Positions 19,514 through 30,976 of a DNA stretch of 64,000 nucleotides are shown here, one piece after another; the stretch's first letter is position 1, and the number at the start of each line of letters is the position of its first letter. The position numbers were made by a program, and so were the translations under genes. Origin of the DNA: Euborellia annulipes (lineage: Eukaryota > Arthropoda > Insecta > Dermaptera > Anisolabididae); assembly GCA_023213315.1 (NCBI GenBank), contig JAKCPI010016435.1:1-64000 (forward strand). Reading direction: 5' to 3'. Below the pieces are notes generated by a model that saw only the letters and a program-made list of their open reading frames with translations, was not told the DNA's origin and made no database searches.

Positions 19514-22289
19514 TGAGTTTATTTTTTAGTAATAACAATGAAAGGTTTTTCCCGAAAATCGAGAATTAACAATTGAGCTTTTGAACTAAATATTTATTTA
19601 TAATAATCCCTTGATGTAAAAAGAGTTTTTTTAAATACATAAACTTAAATCTCAAATACAATTTAATATTTATTAATTCAAATAGCCAACAAGATAGAGT
19701 GCAGCCCTTAATCTCAAAGATTAAAGTTTACCCTTCAAATTTAGTAAATTTCATATCTATTCTTGAAGAGTTGATTACACAGGCTAACAGTGAATTTGAT
19801 GTCGGGGTATTTTGAACAATTCCAGGAGCCCTCGAGCCTTGGTGTAGTTACTAGCGTGCTGGCCTTGTACATAATTAACAGCTTTTCACGAATGAATGAT
19901 TTTTGGAAACCTAAAAATGTATCGAAAACGTGAATGTTTATATATTTCTTGCATCCAGGGATGATAAAAATCTATTAAGGGTCCCTTTTACTAAAGCTGA
20001 ACTTTTAGTCGTATTTAGCACCACTAAACCATCTTGATTGGGCTGAAACTTTATATTTCTAAATATTTCAATTATAAAACTTAAAAAATTCTAGAAATTT
20101 CAAAATTAGAGCCGCTTTAGAGCATATTTTCTATTTTTATTTTTGGATTAAGAGCTAGCTAGCCATATACCAAGAAATAATAAATTTAAATGCACAAAAA
20201 AAAAATTGTTGGCCTGATTGATTTGATTTATATTTTTTGAAAAGTCAAAATGAAAAAGTATCCTATCTGCTGGTTGGCATTAAATTGTTTTGGCATATTA
20301 ATTAATTTATTCATAGTGTTTAAAAATTCACAAATTTATATAACTTGTTGAAAATTTTGAAATTTCTCATTAATTCTTTGTGAAAAAAAGACCAAATGAG
20401 AAAAAAAAAACATTTAAAAAATGCTTCTAGACCATGTTTTATTAGACAAGAGCAATTTATACATAAATAGAGATACAGTGGCCCCAGTTCGTAAACATGC
20501 TAGCCAGAAAGAGTTTCAAGTAATTTTTCACACTTACTTTCGACTGACGCCCCCGTATCTTCTATCTACAAAAAAATAAACAATACGAAATTTTCTTATA
20601 TATTAAAACAGGGTCAATGAAAGTGTCCTATAGTGGCGTAGTAATTCGAAATTAAAAGCAGAAGGAAGATAATGTATTATACTTTATAGCTTTAAATATA
20701 GGGAAAGCAAGAGAAATTTTTAAAATCGAGTTTAATTTTTTTATTAAAGCAAATTTAGAGACTATTAAAGTACGATAATAATTAAAAATTTTTAATTTAT
20801 TAAGTTTTAATGAAGAAAAATAGAGAGACGGTGGGGGAAGGGTTTGAATTCCCATTCCTAGACCATATTAACATTTTATTAAATAAACCACAAAATGAGT
20901 ATATTAATATAGTGAGAACAATTGATAAATTACTCACGATTCGCGTGAAATATTATAATAAAATAAATCAAAATATTTATCTATATTGTTTTAATTAACA
21001 TTTTACCCTAGTAGATTTGTATCTGAAGTACTTAAAAAAAGATAGCAATACTTTCTCTCTATATATTACATATATAGATAAGAGAAAGTAAAATAAATAA
21101 ATTATAAGATAAAAAAAAATTTCATTGATAATTGGTATCTCTAGCAGCAGGCTGTCTGAAAAATACTTAGGAAGAACTAAAGACCAAGTATGCAGTAATG
21201 CAGAGGATGGTTTTAATGTCAGTCTCTCCTTGTTTTTGTTTGTGACGTTTATTATTATTAATTCGTATTAATCTAATCTTAAGTTTTCCTCGATATATCA
21301 AAATCGATCTGTATTGATAAATAGGATTTTATGTTTAAAAAATCGGACTTGTTTTATCAATAAAGTTGCGAATTTACATCAACAGTTAAAGACTTCAAAA
21401 TAATGTTATAGCCTTTAATATTTTCAATAATCATTAAAGGCAAAACCTTTCATCGAAATTAACCCTTTATTTAATAATAATAATAATCTAGTTTTTCTTT
21501 TTCATTGAAAGATCAGAAATAAATAAAATGATTTGGTGAATTTGACTATATAGAAATAAAAATAATAGTTCATTCTTGTTGCTTTAAACACTCGCCTTTT
21601 TACTTGTTCATGGACTTTTGAGCGTCAATAATAATGTCACTTTGTGTCTAAATTATATATAAGCCTACTAAGTTTTTATTTGTAATTTTTCGCACCATGG
21701 TTGTAAATGTGTATATTTCATTTTTGTAGAAAGGACGGAAAATGGATAAATAAATTTCGTCCGAAACGTCATTTTGCATTCAAATGCTTTGTTTTTGTAC
21801 GTGCTATTTCTAATTTCTAATGTCAACATCAACTTCTCTTCAAATGATATTTATTTAGGTTTTATACTAGTTTAGCCTAGAAAATAAAAATGAAAGATTT
21901 CAAAACAAAATGAAAATTATTTATCATAATTGAGCTAATTATAAATTTTTCTTCAATTAAAAAAAAAAATAATAACGTCCACATGATCACAATTGTCTTG
22001 AAGAGCTCTCTTTTAATTTAAAAAAAAAGAGAATTGAACTGAAGAAATTTTTTGTAATAATTTTTTTTTTTTTTTTTTTTTTTTTCAAACTACTAAATTC
22101 AAAAAAAAAAAAAAATAAGAATTTTTAGGCTGAAGGGAAGTGAGGTGACTAGTAAAAAGCGTATCTAAAAATAATACTCATTCCAGGGGGGTGGGAACAT
22201 GCAAACAATGAGGAGTTAAATCTATTTTCATCCAAAGCCGATTATAATTGGATTTGGCCAGTGCAGCACAGGGTCAAATAAGCGGTTAG
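19514..22289. other. Gene-free stretch with a family A end fragment
   Basis: A family A terminus (ATACTTTCTCTCTATATATT ... AAGAGAAAGTAAAA) is at 21047-21092. A SINE-like snippet, CTTGGTGTAGTTACTAGCGTG, is at ~19839-19860. GGACGGAAA ... TTTCGTCCGAAACG at 21731-21762 forms a stem followed by GAAACG. A T-run of about 25 lies near 22062-22086. No coding region seen. Confidence 0.5.
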
Positions 22290-22295
22290 ACGCTT

Positions 22296-22690
22296 ACCTT
22301 GGCCCGGATATAGTCCCTATGATGTTTTCAGTAATTGCCGATGAAGAGAACGTTTCGATCGAGAAATATAAAATATAAGTATACGTGTAGGCCACGTGCG
22401 TGACGAACGCACATGCGTATAGATAAGTATATGTTTATATATGTCTATGCGATGGTGTATATGTATATGTGTGTGTGTGTTCCGAAGTCGGCGGCAGAGA
22501 AGATCCAAACGCTGCGCCGCCGCACAGTCGACTGAGGCCCCCACCCTGGAGCCCCACCGCCGTCGACGTCGCCGCCTCCACCACCGCCACGTGCTCACCG
22601 CCCGCTTCAGCCTATGGCGCCATGCGCACCGTCTCCCCGACTCTAATGACCTTTGTCACTCGAGATTGCGAGGAAATTAGTTAGCCTCTG
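22296..22690 (-). other. CpG-rich patch with a possible minus-strand 5' exon
   Basis: 22480-22640 is about two thirds G+C and CpG-rich, unlike everything around it, and contains the E-box CACGTG. On the minus strand a strong donor, CCAAG/GTAAGC, lies just downstream (plus 22296-22306). Together they could be the promoter and first, perhaps non-coding, exon of a gene transcribed leftwards. The ORFs here are Arg- or Pro-rich and recall no protein family. No partner acceptor or coding exon was found, so this is tentative. Confidence 0.3.
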
Positions 22691-23014
22691 TCAATTCTCT
22701 TTGACTTGGGGTGGGTCGCCTTGACAAAATTTGCACAAGCACTAAACAAAAAAAAAAAAAAGAAACTTGAGAGAATTTAGCACCTATTTTGCATAGATAC
22801 ATTGTTTGAGAGTCGCAATTAAAGCCTAAAAAGGCCTCTCTCCTTTAGTTAAAGAAAAAAGATTTGATGGCAGTAAGGTTTCTGTCCGGAGGATTCACGA
22901 AATTTTTAGTTTCCTCTATCGGGAATTCCTATCTCTAATCCCAGTATCCTCTTCACATTCAAAATAGAAATAAATTTTCGGATTTATTTTTAAATAACAA
23001 TTTCAAACTATGAG

Positions 23015-23545
23015 GGGATGGTTTCAGAAAGTGAGAAACTTCTCCCCTTCTTCTTCGACTTGGCCTTATCCCTATGGGGGGGGGGGGTCGGCAAAATTAA
23101 TTTATAAAGAAATGAGAGAAAAGCAAGCCGACCCGTCTCACGGCCTGACGCTTGATATGAAAAATGGAAAAAAAGACTGGCATAAAGGAAAGAAAGAAAT
23201 GCCTTAGTTCGGGTAACTCGTGGTCGCTATCCTCGTACTCACTAAAAATGAGCCCCTGAGTGGGAGAAACTCCTCCCCCTTTGATTTTAACATTTAATAA
23301 AAATATATTTAAATAACTTTTTTATAGTATAAAAGTCATTAAAAATTTGCTCAGGGCCCCCATCTTGTGGGTACGTGATTGGCAACCACGAGCTACCCAA
23401 GCTGGGACTGGCAATCCTTCTGTTCTTTACATGTCTGTCCCTTCCTTCTTTCTTTTTCAACAGGCGTCAGACCGTGCAACGGGCCGGCCTGTTCTATTTC
23501 TTCCGGTCACAAAAAACCGACCCCGCAGTGGGGAATAAGGCTAAG
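23015..23545. repeat. Repeat family B, inverted pair
   Basis: 23348-23545 is a forward copy (CTCAGGGCCCCCATCTTGTG ... CCGACCCCGCAGTGGGGAAT). About 23015-23260 is a diverged reverse copy recognisable by GCCGACCCGTCTCACGGCCTGACG and TAACTCGTGGTCGC. The two face each other across ~85 bp. Confidence 0.7.
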
Positions 23546-24114
23546 AAAGAAGAAGAAAATCTGTTTTTTAGATTAACTAGTCGCAATGCCCTCTTTTGGC
23601 TGGCAAGTTTGAGCCTAAAGGGTTAGATTCTTATGCCTGGAAAACTGGCCATAGATCATAGCTGTCAAAAGGAAAAGAAATGGTTTGGGCTCATATAGGA
23701 GCATTTGAAGAAATTTGTTATTTAAAAGATTCTAATTATTACTATGTTACTCGCCGTTTCAAATACTATAGGTATACTTAAAAAAAAATATTTGCCTTAA
23801 TAGGCATAAAATTGTATAATGTATTAATTTGTATAAAAAATTTACTACTTCATATGTCCCGAAACATACATGTATGCTTCATGTGATAGAGGAGTTGAAT
23901 CTATTTTCATCTAAAAAATTTTTGCATCCCGAAAGATTTTTTCCAATTGAAGAGGCTACCAATCAATTAAAATAAATGGCCTCAGATGCCGAAAAGCAAA
24001 TAGAAAAAAATGTCCAGAAATTCTTGGATTACTCAAACGAACTCCGCCCTGGGAATTGAAAAGGTCCGGCAAATCAAAAACCATAATGAAGATGAATATA
24101 TCCTAGTATCTATC
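23546..24114. other. Gene-free stretch
   Basis: Ordinary AT-rich sequence. A short ORF at 24010-24258 runs into the next transposon and is not credible as a gene. Confidence 0.5.
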
Positions 24115-24117
24115 TTA

Positions 24118-24569
24118 GGCTGGTCGTCCACTGGAAGCGTAAACGCGCGACCGCTACAAGAGCGACAACTAGAGTCGCGGCTACACGCGACAAGGGTTGT
24201 ACACAGCATCCGACTCCGCGCTGCATTTGATATAAAATATCTTATTATACATTTCTAAGTGAATTTAAAACAAATCCAAATAATTTTAATAAATAATTAA
24301 ATTTAAATATAAAACCAAGATTGAAATGTCGAAATTTATTTATTTTCGCTAAATTTTCAAAATTTTAAAATAATCTTATTTTGTATATGGACATTTTCGT
24401 CTTTGTTTTATTTAATTGCATCAATTTTATTAAGAAGAAACAAAATGTTGCGGTTTTTTCGCTCTACAGATCCCATTTATTTGGGATCTGCTTTAATTCA
24501 TTCACTTTGGGATCTGTAGCACGTATACGCTGATTGCCGCTCTTATAGCGGTCCAGTAGACGACCAGCC
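24118..24569. mobile_element. PIF/Harbinger-like non-autonomous DNA transposon
   Basis: Terminal inverted repeats GGCTGGTCGTCCACTGGA and TCCAGTAGACGACCAGCC match at 17 of 18 positions. TTA flanks both ends (24115-24117 and 24570-24572), the target preference of PIF/Harbinger. The interior is non-coding, with GATCCCATTTATTTGGGATC as an internal hairpin and a GC-rich subterminal region with ACGCGCGACCGCTACAAGAG. Confidence 0.75.
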
Positions 24570-25702
24570 TTATGGATTAATTTATTTTTAGTAATTACCT
24601 ATTGTTCGACTTTAGCCCATACAAGTAGTCATTTGATACAATTGCTAATAGAAAAAATATAATTAAAGTTATTAATGAGAAACCAAAAACAACTTCAGAG
24701 AGTTATTACGAGCCCACAAACTCCGCAACCCTAAAGAAGTTCTAAAATCCTTTCAAAATTTACCATTCTTTTACAATAAGATTCGAATCTAAATTCTCCA
24801 AATTTTAAATCTATCTATTTTTTGAATCAAATATTCTAATTAGTCTTCCAAATCCATGTGTTTCAAAAAACACTCAAAATATCAATAACTCAAGTTTGTA
24901 CTTAAGACAAAACTAATTCTTGGTGATATTTCATAATAATCTCAGCAAGTAAAGTATGGATTAAACTCTCATTTAACATTACGTTCATCCCACACTTGTA
25001 CATACTGTATAATCTCTCCTCTTCAAAGAAAGATTTTAAATATATCAAAAAAAAGATGCTCTAGAATTTTAAAATAATGCTTATTTTTAAACTATTTTTC
25101 ATTAGGGATAAAAATAAAAATAAATGTAATCGAATGAACGCTATACAGTATAATATAAATAAATATTGTAAATTGAAATATTTTAAAAGAGGAATGTTAA
25201 GGAAAAGTTTATAAAAGAGCCTACGGGATCGTCCTGTGAATCGAGCGATTTAAAAAGCCAGTCTAAATGCTTCCTTTTTATTTATGTTTAACACTATAAT
25301 ATATAAACACATAAAATATTTACTATTCAGCTTAACACCTTGAAAACAACGGGTATTTTATTCCAACAATTTTTTTTATAATAAACAAATTAAATAACAG
25401 GGCAGCCGAGCTTTGAAAGAAGAATTCATTACAGATTTAGACATTTGGGTTGCCTACTTTCCAGTAATCAAATAAGAATTATGTTTTACTTATGAAAACC
25501 CATGATCATGGGCGTAACTAAGGGCCCCCTCCTCAGAAGGCTCCTCGCCCCAAGAAAAATTGAGAAAATATGGGACCCTCCAGGCCCGGAGGATGGTTGG
25601 TCCCATGCCCCCCAGCCAAATTCTCTAGTTACTTCATATGCTGATTCAGACGAGATTTCATTCAAATTAAATCGACTTTGCAGCTTCTATCTAGAATATG
25701 TT

Positions 25703-25885
25703 GAGGAATAACTTTCATTAGTATAGGTGATATGAGGTGAGTCCCATTCCCTTCCTGAAGAGGAGGCATCGCAGTTATAATTGGATAATTTTTTGCCATG
25801 AGGAGAATTTGCGCCTGAGTGGTTTCATAAGTATGTAACTGTTTTATCCCTTCTGCTAATTGCCTCCCCACTACAAGGAGTGGGT
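25703..25885 (-). repeat. SINE-like family E, decayed copy
   Basis: Shares with 46838-47020 the words GAGGTGRGTYCC, CTTCCTSARGAGGAGGCATC, TTGGATAATTTWTTGCCATGAG and CTGCTTTATCCC. On the minus strand the 46.8 kb copy begins with a tRNA-like head, so both are probably tRNA-derived SINEs. This one is the more eroded. Confidence 0.6.
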
Positions 25886-26117
25886 TGGAAATGTCAAAAT
25901 AATTCAAAAGAAAATATAAAACTCTTTTGAAGACATTCTCACACGATACAAGGAAAAGAATATTTAATATTTTTTTAAAACTAGAGAATATAAAGCAATT
26001 TATCTTTATTTATTATTTGCTTATTCTCTCCCAATGGAAATCTGACTCATTGTCAGTCTAATTATAATCTAAACCACTACTGTATAATAAGTGATAATAA
26101 TAATCAATAATGTGTAT

Positions 26118-26212
26118 CACCCCGTAACCGAGAAGATGGTGAAAAAGTCAATCTGATTGCTTTATCAATCAGCCGAAAACGTTTCGGTGCATTCATTATG
26201 CTCCATCTTCAG
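26118..26212 (-). other. Stem-loop with CTGAAGA ... GAAAC signature
   Basis: Minus strand 26212-26181 reads CTGAAGA, then T, then GGAGCAT-AATGA-ATGCACC (one mismatch in the stem), then GAAAC. The plus strand immediately left has a GAAGATGG, a perfect CTGATTG/CAATCAG stem and CCGAAAACG, so two such motifs face each other. The order resembles a hammerhead-ribozyme core (CUGANGA - stem II - GAAA) as found in Penelope-like elements. Activity is not shown. Confidence 0.45.
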
Positions 26213-27206
26213 TCCTTTCGTGGCTGCCTCTGTCTGTACACATTCATTATTAAATAAACACAGCCACAACTTGCACCTCACAATAATTAAAATTAACTAT
26301 GAATAATATATTGAATATTTTAAGCTTACTTTTTAATATAATATAAAGGTGCTTAATATGATTGAATTGGTTTAAAGCTTATAATTAATAATTCCAAGTC
26401 TTTTTATAAATCCTATTTAATCTGTCACCTTTAATTTTGCATTTAAATAAGATGTCTATATTGAGTTAACAAAAAATTAAAAAATATAGAAGACATTTTT
26501 CATTTCATTTAATTAATTATTATTGACAATCTGTTCAGTTTACAAAAAAAAAAAAAATAAAAAAAAATAAAAATTAACGAATAAAATATTGTCAAGAGAT
26601 AACAATATGAATTCGTCGTACTGTCGTTTAATATGGTTGTTTGTAATTTATCTAGCATCCAATGAAGATAAAATTAAACAGTCTGCTCTATTGATTGGTG
26701 TAGGAAATGTTGATTATATTTCCAACCATCTGTTTGTTTCCCGAAATAGAGGATATATCAAGGAGTAATTTTCAATAATGAATGGACATAAAAAAAAAGA
26801 ACGCGAGATAAAATTTGGAAAAAGGGGGAATTTATTTTTACCTGAGTAGCCTATATATTGTAAACTTAACATCCGCCTAAGGCATCTTTATATTAAATTC
26901 TACTTAAGACAAGTAAGAAAAAGTCAGTTAAAATATAGACAGGATTAAATTAGGAACTACTGTTTACTTTAGAGCAAAGGTACCCAACCTTTTTTGATGT
27001 GCGGCCCACTTTTTCCGTAAAAAAAACGCTGAGGCCCAGTGTATACTGGGTATAAATGTGTATGTGTAAGTAAAATTTGTTGGTACAAAATTACTTAAAA
27101 AAAAAAAAAATGATTTTATTGCATTTACTTTGTATTAAGAACAAAAAGCAATCTTTTTTAAGACTTTTTTCAAACCTGATCCATAAGGCCAAATAGTCGG
27201 TAAAAG

Positions 27207-27952
27207 TAGGGCTGGACGGTAATGGATTTTCATTACCGACCTCGATAATGAAAAAAAACCGGTTTTTCTCGAAAGTCGGTAAAAATTTTTACCGCCCGCG
27301 GAACCAAAGTTTGCCGCCGCGGAACATTTTTTTTTTTGCGGAACCAAAATTTTTCCCCGGCCGAAAAAATATTTTACCTAGACGTCAATTTTTTGCCGAA
27401 ACATTTTTTTCGCGGAACCAAAATTTTCCCCAGCCGGAAAAATATTTTACCTTTTTTTAGAGACGTCAATTTTCCCCGGCCGGAAAAATATTTTACCGTT
27501 TTTTAGAGACGTCAATTTTTCCCCCGGCCGGAAAAATATTTTACCGTTTTTTTAGAGACGTCAATTTTTTGCCGAAACATTTTTTTCGCGGAACCAAAAT
27601 TTTAGACGCCAATTTTTTGCCGAAGCATTTTTTTTTTTTTGCGGAACCAAAATTTTTTTTTTTTTTTCGCGGAACCGAAATTAATTTTCCCCGCCCGGAA
27701 AAATATTTTAGCTTTTTTAGAGACGCCAATTTTTTGCCGCCCGCGGGACAGAAATTTGCCGCGGAACCACAATTTGGTTTGCCGCCGCGGAACATTTTTT
27801 CTCGCCGAACCAAAATTTTTTACCGCCGAAAAAATAGGTTTTTACCGACTTTCGGAAAAAAACCGGTTTTACCGAATTAGAGGTTCGTTACCGCGTTTTC
27901 GGTAAAAAATTTTTACCGGTTTTACCGGTAAACCGGTTTACCGTCCAGCCTA
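27207..27952. mobile_element. Nested hAT-like element with internal minisatellite
   Basis: Begins TAGGGCTGGACGGTAA and ends TTACCGTCCAGCCTA, with GTAAAAG on the left and GTAAAAAG on the right as a likely 8-bp duplication (one base lost from an A run). The interior is full of CCGGTTTTACCG palindromes and a ~46-48 bp tandem repeat (about 27390-27560) with GCCGGAAAAATATTTTACC and AGAGACGTCAATTTT. The ORFs on both strands are by-products of the repeat. Confidence 0.8.
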
Positions 27953-28218
27953 GTAAAAAGTCTGTTTTTGGCAAAAAAAAGTCTCTAAAAAGTCGCTGTC
28001 ATGTTTAAGAATTAATAATATGAAAAATTAAAAGAAATGCAGCGTTGAAGCACTTCGTACAATTTCTCATGATAACTCGGACACCCTGTATATAATTTTA
28101 TTTAAATAATTTTCGAGATCTATTCATTTTAATAAGATTTTGATATTCATGAATACCTCAATTCGGATTTGACTAAACACTAAACTACTCACATATTTGT
28201 TAAATATAATTTTATATA

Positions 28219-28403
28219 ATCGAACTGAAAAATACGATTGACAAACAATTATGAAATGAAAAAGAAATAGAGTATGAATATATTTATGCTGAGGAACTTT
28301 GACAGATGATACAATTTAATCTACATCTATTCGTTCTATTAATTATATATTATTTGAGCTAATTTTAATCAATAAAAGATTCTAAATAATAAATTTCTAG
28401 TTA
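28219..28403 (-). repeat. Dispersed repeat matching 6118-6552
   Basis: Reverse complement of the flanks of the 6.1-6.55 kb repeat, lacking that copy's 226-bp tRNA-related insert. It lies inside the composite hAT element. Confidence 0.7.
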
Positions 28404-28848
28404 AAAAAAAAACGCTGAGGCCCAGTGTATAGGGCCTATATATAATTTTATATAACCACATAAAATTTTTATCTTTTTCTTAGATGTCCGCGGCCCAGTT
28501 CCAATCAGTCCGCGGCCCTCATGTGGGCCGCGGCACACGAGTTGGGAACCGCTGCTTTAGAGCTATTACCTTTTCTTGAACATGCTTTTTTATAAGCCAT
28601 GATCCTTTCTGATAATAAAGGGCCAAAGGTATAACAAAGAGAGGGTGTCCAAAGAAGATTAAATATTTTGATATTTTATATTCAAGGAAGGGAGCAGAAG
28701 CGGCCAAAAATTAAAGCCTCCGATTTTATTACAATTAACGAGAAGTTTCGGAAAAACTTTATTTTCCCATCATGCACCAGTCTTTACATACATAATGTAA
28801 TACATTAATAGATTGAAAATATTTTTGACAATATAAGATAAAACACTT

Positions 28849-29363
28849 ACAAATTGTAAAGGTTATGGAGAAAATACACCAGCGGTTGCTTTCCACATTA
28901 AAATATTATAATAATTTATTTGGCAAAAATTTCGAATTCCCTCGCAATTCATCCTCAGTGCATCATATTATACATACTATGTGGAGCGTGTTACTATAAT
29001 ATTTTTAATTATCAGCCCTAACTTAATTAGAATTTTATTGGGATGAGATGGGTTAGGTTTAGTGTCCTATTGCCTTGTAATTTTTTATCAGAGTTCTAAA
29101 GGCATTGTAACATAATATAATATATCATATACTTACTGATGTAATTCCCCCCCCCAGTGGCTTGCACGATAAAAAACGACCTCTCTAATTTTTAAGAATG
29201 GCTTCTCATAGCAAATTTTTACCATTTGTAACAAGCTCCACATATGCATAATTTGATGCACTGAGGATGGATTACGTAGGCAATCCGAAATATTTGCCAA
29301 ATAAATTATTTTAATGTGGAAAGCAACCCCTGGTGTATTTTCTCCATAACCTTTACGATTTGT
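28849..29363. repeat. Inverted pair of Penelope/hammerhead-like ends
   Basis: Arms 28849-28987 and 29235-29363 are ~85-90% reverse complements (e.g. GGTTATGGAGAAAATACACC on the left, GGTGTATTTTCTCCATAACC on the right) separated by ~247 bp. Each arm contains CTGAGGAT, then a 5-bp stem, then CGAAA: on the right GGATT/AATCC (29268-29285), on the left GAATT/AATTC (minus, ~28950-28934). The stem is preserved by a two-sided change. Possibly paired terminal repeats of a Penelope-like element. Confidence 0.6.
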
Positions 29364-30510
29364 CCCAGCAAACTTAACTTCTACTACTTACAAATTGTAT
29401 CTGTCCCGGAGTTGTTAAAAGGCCACAATACATTTATTATGTATTCTATTTATGGGTGAGTTATTCATTGACTTGTTCAGTGGGGAATGATAAAAATTTT
29501 AAAAGCGTCTCGATTATAAATATATTTCTTTCAACATTTCTTAAAATATTTCTATATTTAAAAATTTACTCTTAAAATCTGGTCAATGGTATTGAAATTC
29601 TTTCTATACCAACAGCCACGTACTTCATTGGTTTTGATATTTTAAATAAATAAATTTATCAACGACCCGCTTAGAGTCCTCGGTGGCTAGGTCCAACAAA
29701 AAAAAAGGTCCAAAACAAATTTAAATACAATTACAACAAATAAAAAAAAAATAGAAAATATATTTTTTTTTTTGGAAATAAGTTGTGTTTCGAGCGTGTG
29801 CTAGACTTGAAAAAAATATTTTAATAATCACTTAACTTTTTTGGTATTATTATTTACTAGACGCAGGCCCCGGCGGGGGCGTGGGTTCCCCGGCGGGGGC
29901 CCCCCCCCCCCCCCCCCTCCTTTCTCTCTTTCTTTTTCCTTTTATTTTTTTAGATTTTTTTTTTTTTTTTTGAAAATAATTAAAAAAAAAAAAAAAAAAA
30001 TAATTGATATTTTTTTTCGAGTAGATAAATAGATAATATGAGTAAAGAATTCCACCCATTTTTTCTTTGAGTAGACCCAGTTTTTAAATTTATCATAATA
30101 GTTTATATCAATATTAATTAGTCTACACTTATTTGAAATTTTTAAATAGAATTTTCTACTTCGAAAAAAAAAGATGAATATATGATTACGTAATAATTAG
30201 AGTCCAATTAAAAGATAAACGTGCATGTTATTGATCTAATAATAATGCATAAGTAGGGCCTATACTATTATTTTAAAATAAAATAATTTTATAATTAAAG
30301 TATTTCAATTTCTATTAGACATAGAATTAATGTAATTATTAATTAACTTTAATCATATATTAAATTAGCCTATCTTATCACAAATGCGATAATTCGATGT
30401 TATTAATTTCCATTAGAGAGGACCTGATAGGCAAATGAATGCAAAATCATATGTGTAGGTTTGGTTGCCTACATAATAGGATTATTTAATAAAATGAAAT
30501 AATTTATGAA
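29364..30510. other. Gene-free stretch with homopolymer tract
   Basis: 29871-30000 is a GC-rich/C-run/T-run/A-run tract like that at 6766. The rest is AT-rich with no gene recognised. Confidence 0.55.
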
Positions 30511-30597
30511 TTTTAACTTTCTCTTACCCTATATTTGAAATATATAGAGAGAAAGTATTGCGATCATGTCAAAAATTCGATGTCAAGATTGTTTTGA
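30511..30597 (+). repeat. Repeat family A, 5'-end fragment
   Basis: AACTTTCTCTTACCC ... AGAGAGAAAGTATTG, then ATCATGTCAAAAATTCGATG, as in the first 85 bp of full copies. It stops before the body. Confidence 0.75.
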
Positions 30598-30673
30598 AAT
30601 TTGTGTACCTTTTTATAAAAGAAATTTTTATTAAAGACAAAAAAAAAAGGTTGAGAAACACCAGGCTTAAATG

Positions 30674-30976
30674 TAGGGTTCGACCGAAACAAGATTTTCA
30701 GCCGAAACCGAATATTCGGCCTCAACCTTAGTTTCGGCCGAAACCGAAACTTGTATTTCGTATAAAAATTTTTTATCATTTTACCTTTTTTTTTTTGAAT
30801 TTTTTTTTCCCTCCCGTAAAAATTATTTTACCTTTTTTTTAGGGAGACTAAATTTTTTTCTCCCTCAAGTGCAAATCATTTGACCTTTTTTTTTTTGCAT
30901 GCGAGTCTCATCCCATTTTTTCAGACTCTGGTTTCGGCTACTTTTTGGCCGAAACCGAATATTCGGTCGGTTCCTA
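30674..30976. mobile_element. hAT-like MITE, TIR TAGGGTTCGACCGAA
   Basis: Begins TAGGGTTCGACCGAAAC and ends TTCGGTCGGTTCCTA. A perfect 8-bp duplication, CTTAAATG, lies at 30666-30673 and 30977-30984. The interior has repeated GCCGAAACCGAATATTCGG palindromes and T-rich blocks. Non-coding. Confidence 0.88.

Larger units (their letters stand above)
24573..26974. other. Gene-free stretch with element fragments
   Basis: About 25506-25641 looks like a decayed hAT-like element (CATGGGCGTAACTAAGGG ... CTCTAGTTACTTCATATG) without a clear target duplication, related in its end to the copy at 52387. Other items (SINE at 25703, stem-loop at 26118) are listed separately. The rest is AT-rich with nothing recognised. 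Confidence 0.5.
26975..28554. mobile_element. Composite hAT-like element with nested insertion
   Basis: Ends CAAAGGTACCCAACCTTTTT and GTTGGGAACCGCTG are the CAGNGGTTCCCAACC type of hAT terminus. A perfect 8-bp duplication, CTTTAGAG, lies at 26967-26974 and 28555-28562. The left segment resembles the short copy at 32200-32489. AAACGCTGAGGCCCAGTGTA occurs twice (from ~27026 and ~28411), so the element has an internal duplication. A second hAT-like element (27207-27952) and another repeat (28219-28403) are inserted inside. Non-coding. Confidence 0.88.

Noticed and set aside
20634..20660. hAT terminus AGTGGCGTAG
   Set aside because: A single short match with no opposite terminus or duplication nearby.
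22317..22598. Arg/Trp-rich minus-strand ORF in the CpG patch
   Set aside because: It is a by-product of GC-rich trinucleotides; its residues recall no domain and it stops before the splice donor.
22469..22684. Pro/Ala-rich plus-strand ORF in the CpG patch
   Set aside because: No family resemblance and no usable splice donor in frame; composition explains the open frame.
27541..27905. Overlapping ORFs of 88-103 codons on both strands
   Set aside because: They lie in the minisatellite of a nested hAT-like element; periodic, low-complexity translations.
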